Positions 28,393 through 36,724 of a stretch of 64,000 bases of DNA are shown here, piece after piece (the first letter of the stretch is position 1; each line of letters starts with the position of its first letter). Position numbers and translations under genes: made by a program. This DNA comes from Acinetobacter suaedae (GTDB taxonomy: Bacteria; Pseudomonadota; Gammaproteobacteria; Pseudomonadales; Moraxellaceae), in assembly GCF_008630915.1 (NCBI RefSeq), contig NZ_CP043909.1:62001-126000 (forward strand), given 5' to 3'. A model generated the notes under the pieces. The model was given only the letters and a program-made list of their open reading frames with translations. It was not told the DNA's origin and made no database searches.

Positions 28393-29283
28393 CTATTCAA
28401 AGATTTCTTTACTCCAAAGCTCGATCAGTAGTTGAATGGTTTTACTCAAGGGTTTATAGCTGGTCCAAATTGCATGGATGGGCATATCCAGTCCATTGGT
28501 AGTATCACTAAATTCTAAACGGACTAAACTGTGCTTGGAAAAATGTTCGGACACGACTGAAAGTGGAAAATTTCCCCAACCCATTCCTTGTTCTACCATA
28601 TGAATTGCCATTGATAGATTGTCAGTGTACCAATACGAATCAGAAACCAAAATACGAGGGTCGGGTAGAGGATGATTTTTACTGGCGACAATAATTTGTC
28701 TAAATTCAGACAACATGGTGAGTTCATTTTTATGTTGTGCTTTAAGTTGTTGTGCTTGTTCCGGGGAAATGGCAGCGACAAATTGTTCAACACCTAATAG
28801 TCGAAAGCGTTGATTGATATCGATATTTGATGAGCTATAAGCAATATATAAATCAATTTCATTGTTTTGTAGGCGTACTTTTAATTCTTGCTGTGGTGCA
28901 CAGACCATTTCAATATTCAAAAGTGGATAGCGCTGAATTAATTGCTCAATGCCCTTTAAGATGATTTTTTGATTGATATCGGCTGCGACACCAATACAGA
29001 TACGAGTTTCTAATCCTATTGAAAGTTCAGAGAGGTGCATTTCGAGCTGACGTAGCTTTGTCACAATCAGCCTTGCATGGGGTTCAATTGAAAGTGCAAT
29101 TTCCGTTGGTGCTAGATGATTTTTGCTGCGTTCAAATAATTTTAAATTCAATTCAGCTTCTAAATTGGCAATTGCCATGCTCACTGCGGAAGGAACCCGA
29201 TTTAAGGTGCGGGCAGCTGCAGAGAAACTTCCTCGATCAATGATTTCTAGAATCAATTCAAGCTGCTCACTGCTCAGTTTCAT
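28393..29283 (-). CDS. LysR family regulator divergent from a PACE transporter
   Basis: 296 residues. An N-terminal winged helix-turn-helix (about 1-60; LELILEIIDRGSFSAAARTLNRVPSAVS) and a C-terminal effector domain of the periplasmic-binding fold. It is transcribed away from the PACE gene across a 94-base gap holding a 31-base dyad. In A. baumannii the LysR protein AceR activates aceI in the same layout, so this is probably the local activator of the PACE gene; the two proteins are not necessarily orthologues. Confidence 0.92.
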   Translation of the reverse strand: MKLSSEQLELILEIIDRGSFSAAARTLNRVPSAVSMAIANLEAELNLKLFERSKNHLAPTEIALSIEPHARLIVTKLRQLEMHLSELSIGLETRICIGVAADINQKIILKGIEQLIQRYPLLNIEMVCAPQQELKVRLQNNEIDLYIAYSSSNIDINQRFRLLGVEQFVAAISPEQAQQLKAQHKNELTMLSEFRQIIVASKNHPLPDPRILVSDSYWYTDNLSMAIHMVEQGMGWGNFPLSVVSEHFSKHSLVRLEFSDTTNGLDMPIHAIWTSYKPLSKTIQLLIELWSKEIFE

Positions 29284-29303
29284 TGCAATTCCCTTGTCAG
29301 TAA

Positions 29304-29334
29304 ATCTGATAACGATTGACTTTTTTTATCAGAT
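29304..29334. promoter_or_regulatory. Dyad between lysR and the PACE gene
   Basis: ATCTGATAA (29304-29312) and TTATCAGAT (29326-29334) are perfect inverted 9-mers with a 13-base spacer, directly upstream of the LysR start. The size and place suit a LysR recognition site. Confidence 0.6.
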
Positions 29335-29377
29335 CTAAAGCGTAAAATCTAGCCATTGTTGATTTTAAGGTGTGATC

Positions 29378-29830
29378 ATGCAAGGAACGAAACGAAGAGT
29401 AACTTATGTTTTTTTCTATGAAGTGTTTAGCTTTTTGATCTGTGCCATGATTTTGGCAGCGCTTTCTGGTACCAGTATGAGTCATACAGGGCCATTATCA
29501 GTGCTAATCGCAGTTATTGCGGTGACGGTAAATTTTTTCTACAACTATGTTTTTGAAATGTGGGAAAAACGACAAATTTCTAAAACGCGTACTGTGAAAA
29601 GAAGGATCGCACATGCAATCGGGTTTCAAATTGTTTTGGTAACGATCTTGATTCCATTGATTGCGTGGTGGATGCAGATCAGTTTGCTCAAAGCATTTTT
29701 ATTGGATTTTAGTTTGATGATCCTCATCCCATGTTATACCTTTGTGTATAACTATTTCTTTGATCATATTTTTGGTTTGCCGAGCCATTTACTTGAAGCA
29801 AAGCAGTTGAATGCAACAGTAAATAATTAA
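29378..29830 (+). CDS. PACE-family efflux transporter
   Basis: 150 residues with four membrane helices, in the PACE layout of two tandem pairs. The conserved membrane Glu appears in FFYEVFSF near residue 15, as in AceI; the segment NFFYNYVFEMWEK near 50-62 and VYNYFFDHIFGLP near 128-140 are the paired loop motifs. PACE proteins export biocides such as chlorhexidine, and their natural substrates include short diamines; the substrate here is unknown. ATG at 29378 is preferred to a GTG two codons earlier. Confidence 0.92.
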   Translation: MQGTKRRVTYVFFYEVFSFLICAMILAALSGTSMSHTGPLSVLIAVIAVTVNFFYNYVFEMWEKRQISKTRTVKRRIAHAIGFQIVLVTILIPLIAWWMQISLLKAFLLDFSLMILIPCYTFVYNYFFDHIFGLPSHLLEAKQLNATVNN

Positions 29831-29895
29831 TTCAATTCCAAATCAAAATAGCCGATTTGTTTAGATCGGCTGTCTGTAGTTATTCAACTGCCCAT

Positions 29896-31251
29896 TTATC
29901 CAATATAGAGACGTTCTTTTGGAAAAACGGCTGTAAAAGTTGAGCCTTCATTTTCTTTGGAGCTAATTTCGAGATGTGCACCGTGTTGCATCAATACGTG
30001 TTTCACAATTGCAAGGCCTAAACCCGTTCCACCTGTTTGGCGGCTACGCGCACTATCCACCCGATAAAATCGCTCAGTTAGACGAGGTAAATGTTTCGGA
30101 TTTATTCCAATGCCATTGTCTTGAACGGTAAAATAGGCTTGATCCCCATCCTCATGCCATCCAATGGTAATAATGCCACCTTTGGGCGTGTATTTAATCG
30201 CATTGGTAATGAGGTTGCTGAAAGCACTGGCAATTTCCATGTCTGAGCCGATCAGATCACAGTGACTATCAATGTCTAAGTTGAGTGTGTGACCATAATC
30301 AAGATTGTAGGCACGAGCATCATCAAATAATTGATTCATTAAATTTGCCATCTCAATAATCTGATTTTTTGCAACTTTTTTATTATTTTCGAGATTGGAC
30401 AAGAGCAATAAGTCATTAACCAATGCATTCATACGTTTGGTTTGTGATTGCATTTGCGTAAAAGCACGTTTCCAGCGAGGGGTGATATCGTCCTGATCAG
30501 TAAAGGTTTCGATATAGCCACTGAGTACGGTCAGTGGGGTACGTAACTCATGTGAAATATTATCAACAAAGTCCTTACGCATTTGTTCAAGATTATGCAT
30601 ACGGGTGATGTCATGTGCGACCAAAAGACGGCTTTCACCTCCAAAGCGGGTAATTTTGACTTGCACATAGCGTTCTTCATCCATTTGCGCTTGTAGACGG
30701 ATGCCATCGGGTGCTTGATCACTATGGTTAAAATATTCAATAAAATTGGGTTGGCGCAAGATCGACAGCAAGTTACGCCCGCGATCCATTGGATTGATAC
30801 CCAATAATTTTTCTGCGGCTGGATTCCACCATTCGAGCTGATGTTGGTCATCAATCAAGACAACGGCTTCTGCCAACGCTACCAATGATGATTGTGCACG
30901 ATCAATCAAACCCACCATTTCGGCTTGTACAATACGTTCTTGGCGTTGAGCACGATAGACGTTGAACAATAATGCACCCCAAATCCCATTCAGATTCGGT
31001 GGCATATCGTAAGGGCGATTAGAGATCCATTCATTGACGAGATAAAGTGAGCGAAGCTGTAGGATGAAAAACACCACAAAAGCAACGAAGATACAGCTCC
31101 AAAAGTATCCAACCCCAAATCCAATTAAGCTTGCAATCAATAAGAAAAATAGTAATAGTCTTAAATCTTGTTTTGCAAACGTCCATAAGCTGCTGTATTG
31201 AAAACGTTGATGTTCGCGCGCCAGCTCAGGGACGGGATATGGTTCATACAT
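29896..31251 (-). CDS. phoR: Phosphate regulon sensor kinase
   Basis: 451 residues in the inner membrane. Two adjacent hydrophobic helices near the N-terminus (about 28-66), a PAS domain (about 118-220), then the phospho-acceptor His234 in NISHELRTPL, and an ATPase domain with NAIKYTP, DNGIGI and GTGLGLAIVKH. It passes phosphate to PhoB and answers to the Pst system. It is 8 bases after phoB in one operon. Confidence 0.95.
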   Translation of the reverse strand: MYEPYPVPELAREHQRFQYSSLWTFAKQDLRLLLFFLLIASLIGFGVGYFWSCIFVAFVVFFILQLRSLYLVNEWISNRPYDMPPNLNGIWGALLFNVYRAQRQERIVQAEMVGLIDRAQSSLVALAEAVVLIDDQHQLEWWNPAAEKLLGINPMDRGRNLLSILRQPNFIEYFNHSDQAPDGIRLQAQMDEERYVQVKITRFGGESRLLVAHDITRMHNLEQMRKDFVDNISHELRTPLTVLSGYIETFTDQDDITPRWKRAFTQMQSQTKRMNALVNDLLLLSNLENNKKVAKNQIIEMANLMNQLFDDARAYNLDYGHTLNLDIDSHCDLIGSDMEIASAFSNLITNAIKYTPKGGIITIGWHEDGDQAYFTVQDNGIGINPKHLPRLTERFYRVDSARSRQTGGTGLGLAIVKHVLMQHGAHLEISSKENEGSTFTAVFPKERLYIG

Positions 31252-31259
31252 AAAAGGTT

Positions 31260-31970
31260 TTAACCTGCTGCCAAATCAGCTCGTGTAGAAAAACGATAAC
31301 CTGTGCCTCGTACCGTTTGAACAAAACGATCGACACCAAAAGGCTCTAACACTTTGCGCAAACGACGAATATGCACATCAATGGTACGGTCTTCAATATA
31401 CACATTTCCTCCCCATACTTGGTCAAGTAATTGGGCACGTGTATAAGCACGTTCTGGATGTGTCATAAAGAAGGCGAGTAAACGATATTCAGTTGGGCCC
31501 ATATCGAGAATGCTGTTGCCAAAGCTTACACGTTGACTTACAGGATCTAGCATTAAGCCATTGGCATCAATCACTTTTTCGCCGCTTAGCGCATTGGCAC
31601 GACGCAATACCGCTTTGATACGTGAAACCAGTTCGCGGGTTGAAAAAGGTTTGGTCATGTAGTCATCTGCACCTGCATCGAGACCTTGAACCTTATGGTC
31701 TTCTTCGCCTCGAGCCGTGAGCATGATTACAGGAATCTCTGCTAAGTTTTCATCTCGTTTCAAACGACGGCACAAATCTACACCGCTTACGCCACCTGGC
31801 AGCATCCAATCCAGCAAGATAAGAGCAGGACGCTGATCAACGATAATCTGATGCGCTTGCTTAGCATCCTCAGCTTGTAAACATTGGAAGCCAGCCATAT
31901 CCAAAGAGGTATGGATCATTTCGCGGATCGGTAGCTCATCATCGACAATTAAAATATAGTCATCTTTCAC
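31260..31970 (-). CDS. phoB: Phosphate regulon response regulator
   Basis: 236 residues: receiver domain with the phosphorylated Asp54 in LLDWMLPGG and conserved Lys in [10 protein letters not shown]-terminal winged helix ending [12 protein letters not shown]. It binds Pho boxes. Its own upstream region contains several Pho-box-like repeats, so autoregulation is likely. Confidence 0.96.
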   Translation of the reverse strand: MKDDYILIVDDELPIREMIHTSLDMAGFQCLQAEDAKQAHQIIVDQRPALILLDWMLPGGVSGVDLCRRLKRDENLAEIPVIMLTARGEEDHKVQGLDAGADDYMTKPFSTRELVSRIKAVLRRANALSGEKVIDANGLMLDPVSQRVSFGNSILDMGPTEYRLLAFFMTHPERAYTRAQLLDQVWGGNVYIEDRTIDVHIRRLRKVLEPFGVDRFVQTVRGTGYRFSTRADLAAG

Positions 31971-31993
31971 AGCGCAATACCCTCAAAATCTGT

Positions 31994-32007
31994 AACGGTT
32001 AACCGTT
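31994..32007. promoter_or_regulatory. 14-base perfect palindrome in the phoB leader
   Basis: AACGGTTAACCGTT reads the same on both strands and lies between the phoB start and the nearest Pho box, about 25 bases upstream of the ATG. It could be an operator for another regulator or a small leader hairpin. Confidence 0.45.
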
Positions 32008-32015
32008 TTGTTGTT

Positions 32016-32060
32016 ATGACAGGCTTATTACAAAGATTAATTATGACAATATCATTGCAA
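32016..32060 (-). promoter_or_regulatory. Two tandem Pho boxes upstream of phoB
   Basis: Read on the minus strand, TTGTAAT-AAGC-CTGTCAT (32033-32016) and TTGCAAT-GATA-TTGTCAT (32060-32043) each have the 7-4-7 layout of PhoB half-sites. They are 27 bases apart, about 2.5 helical turns. Confidence 0.6.
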
Positions 32061-32115
32061 AAGGGTAAATAAAGTCGAATTTAGCAATAAATTGTGACAA
32101 TTGTGGGGCAGAGGA

Positions 32116-32133
32116 GTGACTAATTGATGACAA
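32116..32133 (-). promoter_or_regulatory. Third Pho-box-like repeat
   Basis: On the minus strand TTGTCAT-CAAT-TAGTCAC, again 7-4-7. It is about 150 bases from the phoB start, so it may be an upstream accessory site. Confidence 0.45.
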
Positions 32134-32196
32134 TTCACAAATGACTAAAGTAAATAAATTCATCTGTTTAACATCACTGTCTTGTTATCGTCATAA

Positions 32197-32214
32197 TTGT
32201 CACAAAACTGTAAA
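32197..32214 (+). promoter_or_regulatory. Pho-box-like repeat next to the tetR stop
   Basis: On the plus strand TTGTCAC-AAAA-CTGTAAA, 7-4-7, in the opposite orientation to the others and just beyond the 3' end of tetR. It is degenerate and may be chance in an AT-rich stretch. Confidence 0.3.
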
Positions 32215-32220
32215 ATGATT

Positions 32221-32898
32221 TTATTTTTTTTGTGTGGTGTTTTCAATAAATGATAAAAACACAGCACAACAAGCAGTTAGAACATCTTCTAAAGGTTGCT
32301 TGAAGCCTTCAGAGACCCAACGAATAATAATATGAGTCACATAGCCATTTAGACCTGTTGCCATTAGAGACACTTCTTCTGTGGTTTGCGGTACATTGGG
32401 CATGGTAATCATTACAAAGCCTTGGATAATCCGATCGAATTGGGTCAAGGTTTCTTGGATGGTGGCCTGATTGTGTAGATCTTGGACGAGCATCGCATCA
32501 ATATAAATAATCCGTGCCATCCGAGGGTCATCTCTAATTGTTTTGAGTAGGGCAGATAAACCTGCTGTGACCATATTTTTAGGTTCAGGTGCTGCCATCA
32601 ATACAGCTTGGGTCAAACAACTTTGCATTTTGCTAATCATACGCAAAAAAACAGTTTGGAATAAATCTTCACTTTTTTTAAATGATTCATAAAAATAGCG
32701 TTCAGTGAGTTTTGCTTCATTACAAACATCTTTAACAGTCACAGAGAAAAAACCGTTTGTCCCGTAAGTCGCAATACCCGCCTCGATCAGTTTCTCCCGA
32801 CGAGCTTCTTTGCGTTCAGTTAAAGACAGACCTTTGAATTGACGTTCTTTGGTTTCGCTATTTTTTTTCTTTGTCTTGGCTTGCTTCTCAGTTGTCAT
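32221..32898 (-). CDS. TetR family regulator
   Basis: 225 residues. A lysine-rich tail (1-25) precedes a helix-turn-helix domain (about 30-80; TVKDVCNEAKLTERYFYESF) and a helical ligand domain. It is divergent from an SDR gene over a 302-base gap with an inverted repeat TTGACAA / TTGTCAA, likely its own operator. Ligand unknown; a fatty or hydrophobic molecule is only a guess from the neighbour. Confidence 0.9.
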   Translation of the reverse strand: MTTEKQAKTKKKNSETKERQFKGLSLTERKEARREKLIEAGIATYGTNGFFSVTVKDVCNEAKLTERYFYESFKKSEDLFQTVFLRMISKMQSCLTQAVLMAAPEPKNMVTAGLSALLKTIRDDPRMARIIYIDAMLVQDLHNQATIQETLTQFDRIIQGFVMITMPNVPQTTEEVSLMATGLNGYVTHIIIRWVSEGFKQPLEDVLTACCAVFLSFIENTTQKK

Positions 32899-33102
32899 CG
32901 AAAAACCGTTCCCTAAAAAAGTCTATATATCGTATGTCTAGCAGTGCTTAGATTGCAAACTGTTTAAAATAATATGTCTTGTTTCTGTCACTTGAGCTAG
33001 TAACGTGTGTATGACTCAAATACCAACAGATCTTAGAACGAGCATTTATGACAAGCATTATGTTTGTTCTTGCCATTTGTCTTAAAAGCATAGTGTACTA
33101 TA

Positions 33103-33131
33103 TTGACAACCGGTATTGTCAAAATTATATT
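33103..33131 (+). promoter_or_regulatory. SDR promoter with overlapping operator
   Basis: TTGACA (33103-33108) and TATATT (33126-33131) are separated by 17 bases, an almost ideal sigma-70 promoter. The same stretch holds a perfect inverted repeat, TTGACAA (33103-33109) and TTGTCAA (33116-33122) around CCGGTA. A repressor bound there would block the -35 region. Confidence 0.75.
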
Positions 33132-33200
33132 GGTTACAAGTTAAACGGCACATGATCTGAGCGAATATGTGCAAATCATTCGCAATACAAAGGATAGGCA

Positions 33201-34028
33201 ATGAAAAACTTTAAAAATAAAGTCGCAGCGATCACAGGTGCTGGCTCTGGGATTGGACAACAACTGGCACTTTTATTGGCTCAACAAGGTTGCCATTTGT
33301 CATTGAGTGATATCAATGAGAAAGGTTTGGCACAGACTGTTGAGTTGGTTAAACAGTATCCAGTTACTGTCACCACCAAAGTTCTTGATGTTTCTAACCG
33401 TGATGCGGTGAAACAATGGGCACAAGATACCGTACAAGATCATGGCTCAGTGAATATGATCTTCAACAATGCGGGTGTTGCATTAGGCTCAACAGTAGAA
33501 GGTGCAAGCTACGAAGATCTAGAATGGATCGTTGGAATTAACTTTTGGGGCGTGGTTTACGGTACTAAAGAATTCCTACCATTTATTAAACAAACTAAAG
33601 ATGGCCATATCATCAACATCTCTAGTATTTTTGGCTTAACCTCACAACCAACACAGTCTGCATATAATGCGACCAAATTTGCGGTGCGTGGTTTTACTGA
33701 ATCGCTTCGCCAAGAGTTGGATATTGAGAAAAGTGGTGTAAGCTCACTTTGTGTACATCCGGGTGGTATCCGTACCAATATTGCAAAAGCTGCAAAAATG
33801 AATGACAGCTTAAAGAGCTTAGGGATGGATCCAAGTAAATCAATTAAGCAGTTTGATAAGTTCTTGCGTACCCCACCTGAAGAGGCGGCTCGTCAAATCC
33901 TTCAAGCAGTATTGAAAGATAAACGCCGTTTATTAATTGGAACAGATGCTCGTATCGTCGACTCATTCCAGCGTTTATTCCCAACAGGCTATCAACGTAT
34001 TGCGGCTTTTGCTACCAAAATGCTTTAA
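33201..34028 (+). CDS. SDR family NAD(P)-dependent oxidoreductase
   Basis: 275 residues, classical short-chain dehydrogenase: cofactor motif TGAGSGIG near 13-20, NNAGVA near 89-94, catalytic Ser in INISSIFG and the YxxxK pair in YNATK near 154-158. The C-terminal 60 residues are positively charged and may hold it at the membrane. It is divergent from tetR and carries a strong promoter with an operator; the substrate is unknown. Confidence 0.92.
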   Translation: MKNFKNKVAAITGAGSGIGQQLALLLAQQGCHLSLSDINEKGLAQTVELVKQYPVTVTTKVLDVSNRDAVKQWAQDTVQDHGSVNMIFNNAGVALGSTVEGASYEDLEWIVGINFWGVVYGTKEFLPFIKQTKDGHIINISSIFGLTSQPTQSAYNATKFAVRGFTESLRQELDIEKSGVSSLCVHPGGIRTNIAKAAKMNDSLKSLGMDPSKSIKQFDKFLRTPPEEAARQILQAVLKDKRRLLIGTDARIVDSFQRLFPTGYQRIAAFATKML

Positions 34029-34046
34029 TTTCTCAGTGACTTGAAG

Positions 34047-34075
34047 AAAGCCATTCTAAATGAATGGCTTTTTTT
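34047..34075. terminator. Terminator between the SDR and MATE genes
   Basis: Stem AAAGCCATTC / GAATGGCTTT with a TAAAT loop and T-run. It overlaps the last codon of the minus-strand MATE gene and serves both transcripts. Confidence 0.82.
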
Positions 34076-35441
34076 AAATCAAAACTTTGATTTTCCCTTT
34101 CTTCCAAACGAACTGATAATACGTAGCTTGGAATACACATAGGCAGACAAAAGCCAGAGCATAGGCCATCCAAATTCCTGTTAGTCCCCATAGTGTGGTA
34201 AACCAATAAGCACATGGGATCTCGATCAGAAGGATGGTGAAGATATTAATCAACATCGGTACAGTAACCGTTCCGCTGGCACGCATAATTGAAGCAAAAA
34301 TCGCACTTGCACCAAAAAACAGCAATGACCATAACACGATAAATAATAGCTGCTGCCCCAAAACGACCACTTCAGGATCGGTAATAAACAGTGCCATTAA
34401 ATATTTGGAAAATAGATAGCCTAAAGCAATTAAGCTACCTGTAAATAGGAAGTTCATGCTTAATGCAGTACGAGTAACGCGACTGAGTAGCTCTGCTTTT
34501 CCTGCACCGATGGCTTGTGCTGCGAAAATAGAGGCGGCAATGGCGATGGAAAGTGCTGGAAATTGGATATAGTTCAGAACTTGGTTGACTGCACCATAGG
34601 CTGCGGTCGCATTTGCACCATAACGATTGACTAAGCCAATAATCACCAAACCAGCCAATGATGTGGTGACCATTTGAATCCCTGTAGGAATACCTAATTT
34701 TAGGATGAGTTTGCTTAACTCTGCATCATGACGCAGATGTTGTAAAAGTTGACGATCGATTTTGAGTGGATGCTTTTTATAATTCAGATAAAAACCCAAA
34801 AAAATCAGCACTGCCAAATAACCGATAATACTGGCGATTGCGGGTGCAACAATACCAAGCGCAGGAAAGCCGAAATAACCTTTTAGCAGTATGGGGGTGA
34901 CGGCTAAGCCAATCAAACTGGTTAAACCCAATGCAATCAGTGGCGTTACGCTATCACCAACACCGCGTAAGATCGAGGTATAAATAATATACACAAAAAG
35001 TAATGGGCTACCTGCCATCATCCATTGCACATAAGGCAATGACAGATGCATCACAGTAGGATCAGTACCTAGCAGGATTAAAATATGTTCGGCAAAGAAC
35101 AACCCGAGGATGGCAATAATACTGCCCCCAATTAAGGTCATAAACAGCGTAGAGCCAATAACGCTACGCACTTTTTCTAGGTTCTGTGCACCCCATGCTT
35201 GTCCAATTAAAACGGTTGTTCCAGCAGAAAGTCCAATAATAAAAGCAAGCAAAAAGAACAAGACCGGAAAATATACCGAGACAGCAGCAACAGCATCTAC
35301 CCCCATCATTTGACCTACAAAGATGGTATTAATCGTTCCCGACAAATTTTGTAAAATATTGGTTGCAATCAGTGGGACGAGAAAAACAAAAAAGGTTTTC
35401 CATAGATTGGGTTGCATCACCAAAGGCTGGTGTGGTGTCAT
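34074..35441 (-). CDS. MATE family efflux transporter
   Basis: 455 residues with about twelve membrane helices, two pseudo-symmetric halves. ATNILQNLSGTINTIFVGQMMG near 27-48 and the later repeat in TAAYGAVNQVLNYIQFPAL near 277-295 are MATE features (DinF/NorM type, cation-coupled). It is not AbeM by obvious sequence; the substrate is unknown. It stands alone, convergent with the SDR gene. Confidence 0.92.
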   Translation of the reverse strand: MTPHQPLVMQPNLWKTFFVFLVPLIATNILQNLSGTINTIFVGQMMGVDAVAAVSVYFPVLFFLLAFIIGLSAGTTVLIGQAWGAQNLEKVRSVIGSTLFMTLIGGSIIAILGLFFAEHILILLGTDPTVMHLSLPYVQWMMAGSPLLFVYIIYTSILRGVGDSVTPLIALGLTSLIGLAVTPILLKGYFGFPALGIVAPAIASIIGYLAVLIFLGFYLNYKKHPLKIDRQLLQHLRHDAELSKLILKLGIPTGIQMVTTSLAGLVIIGLVNRYGANATAAYGAVNQVLNYIQFPALSIAIAASIFAAQAIGAGKAELLSRVTRTALSMNFLFTGSLIALGYLFSKYLMALFITDPEVVVLGQQLLFIVLWSLLFFGASAIFASIMRASGTVTVPMLINIFTILLIEIPCAYWFTTLWGLTGIWMAYALAFVCLCVFQATYYQFVWKKGKIKVLI

Positions 35442-35541
35442 TCAAATTCCTTGATACTTCGTCCCGAAAATGGATCTGCTATGTTTTCAACATAGCATAA
35501 GCTAGCATCAAGTTATGAGGATTCCGTTGATTTTTTGTTGA

Positions 35542-36696
35542 TTAACACTGCATTAGGATGTCACCTGCTCGTTGAAGCGTTTCATCTGTCTTGGCAAAAC
35601 AAAAACGAATCAGTCTCAGTGATTTAGGGGCTTGTCGATAAAATACGGAAATAGGGATAGCTACAATTTTATGTTGTTCTGCCAAGAACTGACACATGGT
35701 CACATCGTCTAAATCTGGACGGATGGCAGAGTAGTCCAAACTTTGGAAATAGGTGCCTGGTGAGGGAATAAAATTAAAACGCGAATTTTGAATCTGTTGG
35801 TTAAATAAATCTCGCTTGGTCTGATAAAAATCAGGCAGTGTTTGAATATGCTCAGGATGGTGTTGCATATAATTGGCGAGCGCGATTTGACAAGGCGTGG
35901 TACCACAAAAATTGGCAAATTGGTAAATCTGCCTGAACAACTGCATTAACTGTGGCGTGGCTACACAATAACCAGTTTTCCAGCCTGTAACATGAAAACT
36001 TTTGCCAAAAGAACCGATGACAAAACTACGTTCGCGTAATTCTGGAAAGTGCAGTGCGCTGTAATGTTTCTGTCCATCAAAAACGAGATGTTCATAAACC
36101 TCATCGGAAAGTACCACAATATTTTTATCTTGAATCAGTTCAATCAATTGCAGCCAGTCTTGTTCTGACCAAATTGCACCTGTTGGATTATGTGGTGTGT
36201 TGACAATGATCATACGGGTTTTGGTATTGATGCTGTCTTTGACCTTTTGCCAATTCACTTGAAAGCTGGGTGCATCTAAATGGATATGAACTGATTTTCC
36301 GCCTGCAAGCTGTACCGCAGGTGCATAACTGTCATAGCTTGGATCAAAAATGATCACCTCATCATCGGCATGAATACAGGCTTGGATCGCACAGAAAATC
36401 GCAATGGTTGCACCCGGAGTAATGGTGATTTCAGTGATAGGATCTAGTTGCAATTGATCATGAACTAAAAATTGCTGTGCCATTTGCTCACGTAAAGCCA
36501 ATACCCCATCTCCTGCAGGATATTGATTATATCCATTGAGGGTGGCTTGACTGAGTGCTTCAAGTAGCGCCTGCGGAGCAGGAAAATCAGGAAATCCTTG
36601 TGATAGATTCAATGCATTGAGCCTATGAGCGAGCTCAGTCATCACGCTAAAAATGGTCACGCCTTGACGAGGAAGTTTTGACTGAAGCTGCAACAT
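35542..36696 (-). CDS. PLP-dependent aminotransferase, YbdL/methionine aminotransferase type
   Basis: 384 residues, class I fold. NLSQGFPDFPAP near 34-45, NTPHNPTG near 165, and the pyridoxal-phosphate lysine in SFGKSFHVTGWKTGY near 230-244 support it. The pattern resembles E. coli YbdL, which prefers methionine with 2-oxo acids, so a role in methionine salvage is inferred. It is 28 bases after the DUF445 gene. Confidence 0.9.
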   Translation of the reverse strand: MLQLQSKLPRQGVTIFSVMTELAHRLNALNLSQGFPDFPAPQALLEALSQATLNGYNQYPAGDGVLALREQMAQQFLVHDQLQLDPITEITITPGATIAIFCAIQACIHADDEVIIFDPSYDSYAPAVQLAGGKSVHIHLDAPSFQVNWQKVKDSINTKTRMIIVNTPHNPTGAIWSEQDWLQLIELIQDKNIVVLSDEVYEHLVFDGQKHYSALHFPELRERSFVIGSFGKSFHVTGWKTGYCVATPQLMQLFRQIYQFANFCGTTPCQIALANYMQHHPEHIQTLPDFYQTKRDLFNQQIQNSRFNFIPSPGTYFQSLDYSAIRPDLDDVTMCQFLAEQHKIVAIPISVFYRQAPKSLRLIRFCFAKTDETLQRAGDILMQC

Positions 36697-36724
36697 CGGC
36701 TTTCCTTTTTACAATTTGATTTAT

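Noticed and set aside
28393..29830. aceR-aceI itself
   Set aside because: The layout fits, but the PACE protein sequence is clearly different from AceI, so the names are not used.
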